Source of the DNA: Rikenellaceae bacterium
GTDB taxonomy: Bacteria; Bacteroidota; Bacteroidia; Bacteroidales; UBA932
Direction: 5' to 3'
Assembly: GCA_900771005.1 (NCBI GenBank)
Contig: CAAGMI010000179.1
Location: 1-9,688, forward strand
Length of the DNA stretch: 9,688 nt
Positions 1 to 5,863 of this stretch are shown here, piece after piece. The notes beneath the pieces were generated by a model. It was not told the DNA's origin. It worked only from the letters and a program-made list of their open reading frames with translations, and did not search any database. Position numbers and translations under genes: made by a program. Positions within the stretch are counted from its first letter, which is position 1; each line of letters starts with the position of its first letter.

Positions 1-88
1 CCATAAGATCCTTGATGCTTATGGAAACGGTCAAGTCAGGGAACTTGTTTGCAACCTCTATGAGGTCATTCGAAATTTGCTCGTGCAT
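1..88 (-). CDS. 5' end of an unidentified gene, running off the left edge
   Basis: An open frame on the minus strand starts with ATG at 88 and stays open to base 1, giving 29 residues beginning MHEQISNDLIEVANKFPDLT. An in-frame ATG at 118 would add ten residues. I prefer 88 because a Bacteroides -7 box (TATGTTTG, 119-112) overlaps the 118 codon and would leave a leader of about 20 nt before 88. The visible peptide is soluble and mildly acidic, with no membrane segment. The short N-terminus resembles small DNA-binding or excisionase-type proteins on Bacteroidetes mobile elements, but no helix-turn-helix is visible in this fragment, so that is only a guess. The promoter contains a perfect GCGGAT dyad, suggesting tight, possibly self-imposed, repression. 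Confidence 0.5.
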   Translation of the reverse strand, partial: MHEQISNDLIEVANKFPDLTVSISIKDLM

Positions 89-111
89 AGTTTTATGTTT
101 TAATTCGGTTG

Positions 112-144
112 CAAACATATCCAGCGGATTATCCGCTTTACGAA
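112..144 (-). promoter_or_regulatory. Promoter with an internal GCGGAT palindrome (operator)
   Basis: On the minus strand TATGTTTG (119-112) matches the Bacteroides -7 consensus TAnnTTTG. A weak TTCG lies 21 bp upstream at the -33 position. Between them sits a perfect 7+1+7 dyad, AGCGGATTATCCGCT (123-137), which a repressor could occupy to block RNA polymerase. Promoter and operator roles are inferred from position and symmetry. Confidence 0.45.
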
Positions 145-231
145 TAGCGGATATGGCAAAAATTAAAGGCGCTGGTTTTCAGCGTCTTATTAAGATTTAT
201 GCGGATACTGGGAAGCGGATGTTTTGCGGAT
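123..231. repeat. Cluster of six GCGGAT/ATCCGC hexamers
   Basis: GCGGAT occurs at 124-129 (within AGCGGAT 123-129), 147-152, 201-206, 215-220 and 226-231, with one inverted copy (ATCCGC) at 131-136. Six copies of one hexamer in 109 bp between two minus-strand genes is far above chance. Such clusters usually bind a regulator, a replication initiator or a recombinase accessory protein. Which one applies here cannot be told. Confidence 0.5.
163..186 (-). terminator. Rho-independent terminator after the broken membrane-protein gene
   Basis: On the minus strand GACGCTG (186-180) pairs with CAGCGCC (174-168), with one G-U pair and a five-base AAAAC loop. It is followed by TTTAATTTTT. It lies about 55 bp beyond the stop codon at 241 and fits as the terminator of that transcription unit. 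Confidence 0.55.
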
Positions 232-240
232 GTTCCAGGC

Positions 241-727
241 TTATGACATAGGCTCGTACTTGTTTTTCAGAGCCATATCCCGGTCGTTGCGGGTGTCTAT
301 GGTGTATTTGTTCCGGTTCTTGTCCTTTGGCGGTTCAAGCCCCAGGGCGGTGAAATATGGTTCGAGCATTTTGGCGTCGATGGCAGGGAGTTCACCGTCA
401 TTTTTCCCGGCAACGGCACTTTCAGCCTCTTTGCCTGTTCTACGGCAAGCCTCTTGTCTCTTTTGTAGATTGCCGTTCCTACCGTAAAGAGCACCGCAAG
501 AATGATAATGGCCGTGCTGATCAGAGCAATTATACTGCTCTCGCAGTGAACAGCCACCCGATATATCCGGAATCCGCAACAGAAAACTCCATCTTGTAGC
601 GGAGAATACCGAACAGTACAAGGAATGCAAGTGCCGCCGCCACAACAATCACCCAGACCCATTTCCTGACCGAAGGCTTGACAGAACTCCAGATCAACTT
701 ACGGATGTATTGCAGGTATTCTTTCAT
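241..727 (-). pseudogene. Frameshifted gene for a small two-helix membrane protein
   Basis: The reading frame begins at ATG 727 and ends at TAA 243-241, but it needs two corrections. Restoring one base near 545-550 joins SGYIGWLFTA to ESSIIALISTAIII. Restoring one A in the T5 tract (plus strand) near 400 joins PLPGK to NDGELPAIDAKMLEPYF. The repaired product would be about 162 aa, with a basic N-terminus, a transmembrane segment at about 23-43, a second at about 64-88, and a charged soluble C-terminal half. I do not recognise the family. Its setting among an IS element, repeats and small RNAs suggests a mobile-element cargo or structural gene. The second lesion is in a homopolymer and could be a sequencing error; the first is not obviously one, so real decay is plausible. 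Confidence 0.6.
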
Positions 728-752
728 ATCTCAGATTTTGATAGTATTTTTG
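722..752 (+). promoter_or_regulatory. Candidate promoter of structured RNA copy 1
   Basis: TATTTTTG (745-752) matches the Bacteroides -7 box TAnnTTTG. TTTC (722-725) lies 19 bp upstream as a weak -33 element. The promoter overlaps the start codon of the minus-strand broken gene, so the two would be transcribed divergently from overlapping DNA. The sequence after the -7 box is shared with copy 2, which supports a common arrangement. Confidence 0.45.
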
Positions 753-756
753 CATC

Positions 757-821
757 GTCACAGGGGAATTCGCGTAAGGGATGACAACCCTTTCTGCTTC
801 GGCAGTTTCGAGCCCCTTTTT
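757..821 (+). ncRNA. Structured small RNA, copy 1 (three-way junction with terminator)
   Basis: The predicted transcript starts about 5 nt after the -7 box and ends in a U5 tract at 817-821. An outer helix pairs GGGG (763-766) with CCCC (813-816), then UUCG (769-772) with CGAG (809-812) across a two-base AA bulge. Inside it, hairpin 2 pairs AAGGG (776-780) with CCCUU (788-792). Hairpin 3 is CUGC-UUCG-GCAG (794-805), a classic stable C(UUCG)G tetraloop. The outer helix next to the U-tract doubles as an intrinsic terminator. I do not recognise it as a named RNA family. No associated protein partner is evident. The start point is inferred. Confidence 0.6.
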
Positions 822-822
822 C

Positions 823-855
823 TATAGGGTGGGTACAATTTGTACCTATCCTATA
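823..855. promoter_or_regulatory. 33-bp near-perfect palindrome between the two RNAs
   Basis: Two 16-base arms (823-838 and 840-855) flank one central T at 839. The core GGTACAATTTGTACC (832-846) is perfect, and the outer TATAGG/CCTATA arms also match. Two arm positions differ, but both become G-U pairs in RNA. The dyad ends one base before the -33 TTG of copy 2, and its half-site TTGTACC recurs at 875-881 overlapping the -7 box. This is the expected geometry of an operator, though a hairpin in read-through RNA is an alternative. Confidence 0.5.
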
Positions 856-885
856 TTGTTTATATCAAAATTGTTTGTACCTTTG
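856..885 (+). promoter_or_regulatory. Promoter of structured RNA copy 2
   Basis: TTG (856-858), a 19-bp spacer and TACCTTTG (878-885) form a good Bacteroides-type -33/-7 promoter. It lies directly upstream of the second RNA copy and directly downstream of the 33-bp palindrome. Confidence 0.65.
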
Positions 886-889
886 CATA

Positions 890-955
890 GTCATCGGGGA
901 ATTCGCAGAAGGGATGACAACCCTTAGTGCTTCGGCATTTTCGAGCCCCTTTTTT
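890..955 (+). ncRNA. Structured small RNA, copy 2 (three-way junction with terminator)
   Basis: This copy lies exactly 133 bp after copy 1. From the -7 box G to the U-tract, 62 of 70 bases match without gaps. The outer helix (GGGG 896-899 with CCCC 946-949, UUCG 902-905 with CGAG 942-945) and hairpin 2 are unchanged. In hairpin 3 the closing pair C794-G805 of copy 1 is replaced by G927-U938, and A926-U939 adds a pair, so pairing is kept despite substitution. The remaining changes fall mainly in the 5' leader and junction. It ends in U6 (950-955). This pattern suggests selection on RNA shape. An AUG in the hairpin 2 loop could instead start a short peptide, which I think less likely. Confidence 0.62.
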
Positions 956-957
956 AT

Positions 958-983
958 AGCCGCTGTTTTTCAGTGGCTTTTTT
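958..983 (+). terminator. Strong intrinsic terminator downstream of RNA copy 2
   Basis: AGCCGCTG (958-965) pairs with CAGTGGCT (971-978), with one G-U pair, around a TTTTT loop, followed by T5 (979-983). It acts on the plus strand and would catch any read-through from the RNA pair before the IS element. Confidence 0.7.
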
Positions 984-1083
984 CTTTATTAACTCCTTCG
1001 GTCGGAACTGACAATGTATATTGAACTTTGTGGCCGAGAGAAGGCTGGTTGCCGACAATAAGTTTGATGTCCTTATACTTCAT
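970..1083 (-). CDS. Possible 37-residue peptide or gene remnant next to the IS end
   Basis: ATG at 1083 opens a 37-codon frame ending at TGA 972-970, beginning MKYKDIKLIVGNQPSLGHKV. Its composition is protein-like, with amphipathic beta-type alternation, but it is very short and I recognise no family. The ATG lies within eight bases of the left end of the IS256-like element, and the same frame stays open back into the IS. It may therefore be the 3' remnant of a longer gene cut by the insertion, rather than a complete gene. Its stop overlaps the plus-strand terminator, so it may also be noise. Confidence 0.25.
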   Translation of the reverse strand: MKYKDIKLIVGNQPSLGHKVQYTLSVPTEGVNKEKSH

Positions 1084-1149
1084 GGTATAATGGACATTTT
1101 CGGTTGGTAAAACCCCATATAACAATTTGACACATTGACACTTATACCT

Positions 1150-1177
1150 ACTTTTATGGAAGTCGTTTCATAAAAGT
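1150..1177 (+). promoter_or_regulatory. Perfect 9-bp hairpin just upstream of the transposase start
   Basis: ACTTTTATG (1150-1158) is exactly complementary to CATAAAAGT (1169-1177), with a ten-base loop. The second arm ends six bases before the transposase ATG at 1184. A hairpin here could hide the ribosome site in transcripts entering from outside, a known way IS elements limit transposition. That role is inferred. Confidence 0.4.
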
Positions 1178-1183
1178 CTTGAT

Positions 1184-2176
1184 ATGGGAAAAATAAGGAG
1201 GCGAAATCATTGTCCAAAATGTGGTTCTCTGAATGTGATAAAATGGGGTGTCAGAGCTGGCCATCAGCGATATAAATGCAAGGATTGTCAAAGTCTGTTC
1301 ACTCCAACGCGTCCCGATGTGTCGGCGAATAATCGCTTCGTATGGTTCCGAAAATGGATATCTGGGAAGCAACGTATCGAAGACATCGCGGCAGAAAGCG
1401 GATACAGCTCAAGGCAGCTAAGACGCTGGTTTGATGAATATCTGTCCCGGCCTCCGGAGTGGAAAATACAGCATCGAAAAGCATATCATGTGTTGATTGA
1501 CGGCACCTGGTTCAGCGAGAGCCATTGCCTTGTCGTCTATAGGGATGCGAACTCAAAGTCAACGATATATTACCGTTTCGCTGAAGACGAGAACGAATAT
1601 GAAATCATCAAGGATCTTCAGGCGTTCAAAGCCATGAGGTTGCGCATATCCAGTTTTACGACCGACGGCGGAGACGATATTATAAGAGCCATTAAATATG
1701 TGTACCCATATACTACCAGACAGCGCTGCGTGGTACATATTGAGCGGGAATGTCTTGCCTGGCTCACGCAGCATCCCAAGTCTTCGGCTGGCATATTATT
1801 GAGACGGCTAGTCTGCCAAATCAGCCATATCAAGACCAATAACGACAAGCTGTATTGGATAAAAGAACTGAACAAGTGGCACGAAGACTACGAGGAGTTC
1901 ATCAAGCAGAAGACGGTCAACAAGGAAACAGGAGAACTGACATATACTCACGATAGCGTCAGGCGGGCATATATCCATCTTCACAGGGCAATCCCCAACA
2001 TGTTCAAATACATCGATGAACCTGATGTCCCCAACAATACAAACAGCCTAGAGTCATTCTTTGGGCACTTGAAGGACAATCTGAGAATACATCGCGGACT
2101 ATCTCCGGAACACCAGGACAACTTCATCAAATGGTATCTGTACTTCGCAGATGAGAAGAAAAAGAAAGACAGGTGA
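1184..2176 (+). CDS. IS256-like transposase, variant zinc-binding type
   Basis: This 330-aa protein is the DDE transposase that cuts and joins the ends of the surrounding element. Residues 10-35 form a zinc ribbon (C10-x2-C13 and C32-x2-C35) that probably binds the terminal repeats. It is followed by a helix-turn-helix-like stretch at about 64-86. The RNase H-like catalytic core shows D106 in LIDGTW, D161 in TTDGGDD, the C182-x2-H185 motif in QRCVVHIERE, and E290 in NNTNSLESFFGHLKDNLR. This is the D-D-C/H-E order of the IS256/Mutator group. The frame is complete, with a basic tail KKKKDR. No disabling change is visible, so it may be active. Start at ATG 1184 places the zinc ribbon at the usual N-terminal distance. 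Confidence 0.88.
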   Translation: MGKIRRRNHCPKCGSLNVIKWGVRAGHQRYKCKDCQSLFTPTRPDVSANNRFVWFRKWISGKQRIEDIAAESGYSSRQLRRWFDEYLSRPPEWKIQHRKAYHVLIDGTWFSESHCLVVYRDANSKSTIYYRFAEDENEYEIIKDLQAFKAMRLRISSFTTDGGDDIIRAIKYVYPYTTRQRCVVHIERECLAWLTQHPKSSAGILLRRLVCQISHIKTNNDKLYWIKELNKWHEDYEEFIKQKTVNKETGELTYTHDSVRRAYIHLHRAIPNMFKYIDEPDVPNNTNSLESFFGHLKDNLRIHRGLSPEHQDNFIKWYLYFADEKKKKDR

Positions 2177-2255
2177 CGCAGCCTCGCATTACGCGGCTCG
2201 GCTGCTACAGCTCGCCGCTGCGGTGGGCTCTGTGGAATGGCCCTCCTCGCGGCGG

Positions 2256-2300
2256 CTGTCACCAACCACTTTTGTCACTATCACCAACCATTTATGTCCA
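2256..2300. repeat. Tandem 22-bp repeat forming the right IS end
   Basis: CTGTCACCAACCACTTTTGTCA (2256-2277 region) is followed at once by CTATCACCAACCATTTATGTC, and the two differ at few positions. The outer copy is the right terminal repeat, so the inner copy looks like a second transposase-binding site. The 80 bp between the transposase stop and this repeat are GC-rich, with an inverted repeat GCAGCC/GGCTGC (2178-2183, 2200-2205). Confidence 0.5.
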
Positions 2301-2333
2301 CATTACCTCTTCTTAACCCCCTACCTACGGTCG

Positions 2334-2348
2334 ACCCCTGTCAGGGGT
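2334..2348. repeat. Perfect palindrome ACCCCTG-T-CAGGGGT
   Basis: Two exact 7-base arms flank a single central T. This kind of short GC-rich dyad occurs at relaxase (oriT) or recombinase sites and at terminators. No U-tract follows on either strand, so a terminator is unlikely. No relaxase gene lies in the window to support an oriT. Confidence 0.35.
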
Positions 2349-2376
2349 ATGCGCCCTGCGCTACACTTCAGGCCTC

Positions 2377-2440
2377 AAACGTAGCAAATCACTCGTGATT
2401 CATTGATTCTGCTACGTTTAACCGTCAAAACGTAGCAAAT
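2377..2440. repeat. Three AAACGTAGCA elements in direct and inverted order
   Basis: AAACGTAGCAAAT occurs at 2377-2389 and again at 2428-2440, exactly 51 bp apart. The exact complement TGCTACGTTT lies between them at 2410-2419. A nested dyad AATCAC-TC-GTGATT (2387-2400) sits inside the first inverted pair. The arrangement resembles binding sites for a tyrosine recombinase or a dimeric regulator, but no recombinase gene is in view. Confidence 0.5.
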
Positions 2441-2583
2441 TCCAGTCAAGCGTAATCAGGGATTGCGGGTCCCCGCCAAATTACAATTTATCCATTTCAC
2501 ACTTTTATAGTGACCGTTCATTGATAACGGCCAAATGCGTGTGACAGTCCCAATTACACGCAATACAAGTTCTGTTGCAATTG

Positions 2584-4833
2584 CTATTTATACCATTCGA
2601 TGGAGCTCTTCTCCCCTGCCAGCCATACGGAATCATCCTCCTGAAGGCGGAAGTCGGCTTCAGGATTCGTAATCAATTTGCCGTTGCGCAAAACGCTTAC
2701 CACCATACAGGATGCCTTGCGCATATCAAGTTCGCGCAGGGTCTTTCCGTTCATTACGGAAGTATCGCCGACAGTCACCCGACTCACGCAGAATTCTTCA
2801 TCATTGACGTTTGTCTGGTGTATTATGTTCTCATTGATTATTTTATTGAAACTTTCCAACTGCGCATTCGTGCCGACTGCCAGAAGATAGTCTCCCGGCA
2901 TTACCATTTCGTTTCCTGACGGTATCGTTATGCTCCTGCTGCCACGCTGTATTTTAACGATATTGACACCTGAATGATGTCTGAATGGCATTTCCCTGAG
3001 GGTTTTGCCTGCATATTGGAAATCCTGGCTGACAATGACTGACCGAAGGTTCACATCATACCCGGACATTGCGTCGTTGATGGTTGCAGCAACCGGAGCC
3101 ACCATCCTCGCGTGCGCCTCTTTCTCGTTGAGATTACCGAGGAACGTACTTTCAAGCGTCTTGAAATGCTTTAATGAATATCTGGACAGCAGCAGGAAAA
3201 GTGCTGCGGCGATTGCTGCCAGGAGAATCACCCACCAGGTCACGTTGTAGAATGTATCGACGGCCAATACAAGGAATATCAGAACAACGGCCTGACGGAA
3301 AAGGACTATGGCCAATATCGGCCAGCGGTTCAATGGATTCTTACGGAGAAGATGGCTTCCCAACTGGCTGATAGTGTTGTTGTTTCTCAGCATCCCTATG
3401 AAGAATGGAGACATTATCAGTATGGTTGTCACAAGTCCTATGAGACTTCTGATCCGATCGCTCAGATCAGGCATAACTTTCCCGGCCACTGCCGGGAAGA
3501 GCTTTGATATGCCGACAAGAATGCCGGAGAGAATCACTCCGTACAGCACAAGTCGAAGGGAGCAACTTTTCAACAAGCGGACCCATTCGCCGTGTTCGGC
3601 CTTGGATTCCTTCCTTTCAATGGTTTGTGGAGGGTCAATCTTGTCAAGGACGGACTGAGGAAGACTGCGCTTGAGCCATTCCGTGACAGGATCCGCCAAT
3701 TTTATCATATACGGAGTTGTGAATGTCGTGATTACCGAAACAGCTATGATTCCCGGATAGATATGTTCCCTCAACACACCGAGGGAGCTGCCCAGCCCTG
3801 CAATAATGAAAGCAAATTCTCCAAGCTGTGCCAGCGAGAATCCGGCATGGACGGCGGTCTCCAAGCCCTTTCCTGAAAGCAACGCACCCGCCGTACTGAA
3901 CACAAGAATTCCGAATATGGTTATGAGAGTTATGATAAGTATGACCACCCAGTATTCGGATATTACGACGGGATCGAGCATCATTCCTACGGATACAAAA
4001 AATATCGCACCAAAGAGGTCTTTTATGTTCGACGTGACATGCTCTATCCTTTCGCCTTCCAATGTCTCGGAAAGAATGGAACCCATTACGAATGCTCCCA
4101 GAGCGGAGCTGAAGCCAACGAGATTGGCCAGTACAACCATCAGGAAGCATAGTCCGATCCCGACAAGAAGCAGGGTCTCGTCATTGAGGAATTTCTTGGT
4201 TTTCCTGAGGATAATCGGTATGACATAGATTCCTATGAGGAACCATAGGATTATGAAAAACACCAGCTTGACTATGGCAAAGCCCATTTCCGGACCCGAA
4301 AATTTACCGGAAACGGCAATGGTTGACAATAATACGAGCAGGAGTACTGCGATCAGGTCTTCAAAAACCAACGATCCGAAAATCAAAGGGGCATAAGGCC
4401 TGTTCTTCAGCCCCATATCATCGTACGCCTTTATGATGATGGTGGTGGAACTCATACCAAGGAGACCTCCAAGGAATATACCTTCCATAGTGGACCATCC
4501 CATGAACTTGCCGGCCACGAAGCCCACAGCAAACATTCCGATACATTTTACTCCTGCCGTGATAAAGGCGCTGCTGCCTATGCGTATCAGTTTCTTGAAA
4601 CTGAATTCCAGCCCAAGCCCGAACAACAGGAAAATGATTCCCAGTTCAGACCACTCATGAATGGCCTCTGTGCTGAATTGAGGGAATAGTCCGAGATGCG
4701 GGCCCACCAGAAATCCTGCGATGATGTATCCAAGGATTGACGGTTGTTTTAAAGCTTTTGATATGATTGTAAAGGTGGCTGCAGCAATGAGTATGATTGC
4801 AAGCTCAGTAACCAGATGTAGTTCCTCAGGCAT
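2584..4833 (-). CDS. KefB-like CPA2 cation:proton antiporter with two TrkA-C domains
   Basis: This 749-aa inner-membrane protein should exchange protons for K+ or Na+, serving pH and ion balance. About the first 380 residues are the Na+/H+ exchanger (CPA2) domain, with many hydrophobic helices and family motifs such as SILGYIIAGFLVGPHLG, ELGIIFLLFGLGLEFS, GMSSTTIIIKA, FEDLIAVLLL and SALGAFVMGSILSE. A second hydrophobic stretch follows at about 420-570. The C-terminus carries two TrkA-C-like ligand-binding domains, at about 592-672 and 676-749, each with GKTLRE and a PGDYLLAVG/EDDSVWLAG strand. A TrkA-N Rossmann domain is absent, unlike E. coli KefB/KefC, so NAD control is not expected. It is last in a four-gene operon, starting 13 bp after the acyltransferase stop. 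The ion carried cannot be told from sequence. Confidence 0.88.
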   Translation of the reverse strand: MPEELHLVTELAIILIAAATFTIISKALKQPSILGYIIAGFLVGPHLGLFPQFSTEAIHEWSELGIIFLLFGLGLEFSFKKLIRIGSSAFITAGVKCIGMFAVGFVAGKFMGWSTMEGIFLGGLLGMSSTTIIIKAYDDMGLKNRPYAPLIFGSLVFEDLIAVLLLVLLSTIAVSGKFSGPEMGFAIVKLVFFIILWFLIGIYVIPIILRKTKKFLNDETLLLVGIGLCFLMVVLANLVGFSSALGAFVMGSILSETLEGERIEHVTSNIKDLFGAIFFVSVGMMLDPVVISEYWVVILIITLITIFGILVFSTAGALLSGKGLETAVHAGFSLAQLGEFAFIIAGLGSSLGVLREHIYPGIIAVSVITTFTTPYMIKLADPVTEWLKRSLPQSVLDKIDPPQTIERKESKAEHGEWVRLLKSCSLRLVLYGVILSGILVGISKLFPAVAGKVMPDLSDRIRSLIGLVTTILIMSPFFIGMLRNNNTISQLGSHLLRKNPLNRWPILAIVLFRQAVVLIFLVLAVDTFYNVTWWVILLAAIAAALFLLLSRYSLKHFKTLESTFLGNLNEKEAHARMVAPVAATINDAMSGYDVNLRSVIVSQDFQYAGKTLREMPFRHHSGVNIVKIQRGSRSITIPSGNEMVMPGDYLLAVGTNAQLESFNKIINENIIHQTNVNDEEFCVSRVTVGDTSVMNGKTLRELDMRKASCMVVSVLRNGKLITNPEADFRLQEDDSVWLAGEKSSIEWYK

Positions 4834-4846
4834 TGTTCAGCGATTT

Positions 4847-5863
4847 TTATGCAAAAATAAGGTTTTTCGGCCAAATGCGGTTTATCAAATATCCGAGTGT
4901 AAATGACAGGACGGTGGTGAGGACCGCAATAAAGAAGAATTCAGGTATAGGTCTGGAAATCAAGCCATCAGTAGCGAACTGCAGGGCGACCATAATCGGG
5001 AGATGGATGATGTACACGGTGAAAGTCCGGGCACAGCACCATTCGGTAAAGGAGTTGCTGCCGTTGAAACAGCGGCGGAACAGCCATACAAGGCCAAAAC
5101 TGATGCTGACGCACATCAGTGACTCATAGAATCCGAACCACCTTGTGACAAAGTCATTCCAAACTCCTCCGGCTCTCAGATAATTACCTGTCGCCAACAG
5201 CAGGCCGATACCAAGACAAGTGATGCCGGACTTGTTGCTTATGTTCTCAAGGGCGGACCTGCGGCTGGCAAGAAGGCCCAATATGAACATTATGACATAC
5301 TGCGGATATCGGGCAGGTTCGAAATACAGAATCCTCCAGACGTTTATCCATCTGTCCTGCGGACTGAAATGGCGTACGGTCTGAACGGCGGCTCCCATGA
5401 CAATGGCTATAGCGAGCAGCCATAGAAGGCTGAATTCGCCGTCTGAAGGCTTATGGCCTGTTCTGCATACCGTCTTGAACAAAGCATAAAGAAGAGAGAA
5501 AAGCAGCAGGTTCTCCACAAACCACATATGCCCGATTTCCAGGTGTCCGACCATGGCCGACAAAATGCAGGTCATCAGGACACAGGGGACTCCAAGTCTC
5601 AATAATTTCTTTCTAACGAACAAACCCGCACCCTGTTTCTCAAAACTTCCAGGCACGAAGTAACCGGCAATCAGGAAGAACAAGCCCATGAAAAATGATG
5701 CATTCGTGGAAAAGAAATGCCATATCCACGGCAGATACATCGCCCTGTCGGAAAATGAATACGGCCAGAAGGCACCTTCCATATGAGCTTGACCCGCATG
5801 GTGGAAAATCACCAGCAGGGTCAGGAACAGTTTCAGATTGTCAAGATATGTTTTCCTCATCAT
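4847..5863 (-). CDS. Acyltransferase 3 family membrane protein
   Basis: The 338-aa product is a multi-pass membrane acyltransferase of the OafA/acyltransferase-3 type. These enzymes usually O-acetylate or O-succinylate surface polysaccharides, lipopolysaccharide or similar carbohydrates. The N-terminal signature YLDNLKLFLTLLVIFHHAG contains the histidine (H21 or H22) held to be catalytic in this family. About ten hydrophobic segments follow, including MFILGLLASRRSAL and a YIIHLPIMVAL helix that is typical near the C-terminus. I chose ATG 5863 (or 5860) over the in-frame codon at 5908 because the family starts right at this signature. That start overlaps the end of the repressor gene by about 20 bases, indicating translational coupling. 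The acceptor substrate is unknown; no sugar-pathway genes lie nearby. Confidence 0.82.
   Translation of the reverse strand: MMRKTYLDNLKLFLTLLVIFHHAGQAHMEGAFWPYSFSDRAMYLPWIWHFFSTNASFFMGLFFLIAGYFVPGSFEKQGAGLFVRKKLLRLGVPCVLMTCILSAMVGHLEIGHMWFVENLLLFSLLYALFKTVCRTGHKPSDGEFSLLWLLAIAIVMGAAVQTVRHFSPQDRWINVWRILYFEPARYPQYVIMFILGLLASRRSALENISNKSGITCLGIGLLLATGNYLRAGGVWNDFVTRWFGFYESLMCVSISFGLVWLFRRCFNGSNSFTEWCCARTFTVYIIHLPIMVALQFATDGLISRPIPEFFFIAVLTTVLSFTLGYLINRIWPKNLIFA

Larger units (their letters stand above)
1091..2300 (+). mobile_element. IS256-like insertion sequence with zinc-ribbon transposase
   Basis: Imperfect terminal inverted repeats bracket the transposase. The left end reads TGGACATTTTCGGTTGGT (1091-1108), and the right end read inward is TGGACATAAATGGTTGGT (2300-2283), sharing TGGACAT and GGTTGGT. 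A further GGTA match outside each (1084-1087 and 2307-2304) may extend the repeats. The resulting length of about 1.2 kb is normal for one-gene elements. I see no target-site duplication (neither the bases just outside 1091/2300 nor those outside 1084/2307 match), so the exact ends are uncertain or the copy is old or rearranged. Confidence 0.6.
2301..2583. other. Gene-free tract rich in inverted repeats at the mobile/chromosomal boundary
   Basis: No convincing coding frame is seen on either strand. The tract holds a 15-bp palindrome (2334-2348), the AAACGTAGCA repeats (2377-2440), a GCGGGTCCCCGC dyad (2465-2476), a stem TGGCCGTT/AACGGTCA (minus strand, 2533-2511) and TGCGTGT/ACACGCA arms (2536-2562). 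The last two follow the antiporter stop and may help end that operon, but neither has a good U-tract. The density of dyads suggests recombination or transfer sites left by a mobile element; that is inference. Confidence 0.4.

Noticed and set aside
757..955. The repeated units as a CRISPR array or type III toxin-antitoxin RNA repeats
   Set aside because: There are only two units, each with its own promoter and terminator. There are no spacer-like unique segments of constant length, no cas genes and no toxin-like gene just downstream.
2377..2419. An invertible promoter segment flanked by AAACGTAGCA inverted repeats
   Set aside because: The enclosed segment is only 23 bp and holds no promoter, which is too short for a Bacteroides phase-variable switch.
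2575..2919. A 114-codon plus-strand frame opposite the antiporter
   Set aside because: It lies antisense within the well-supported antiporter gene, has no recognisable motif and no promoter, and is best explained as a shadow frame.
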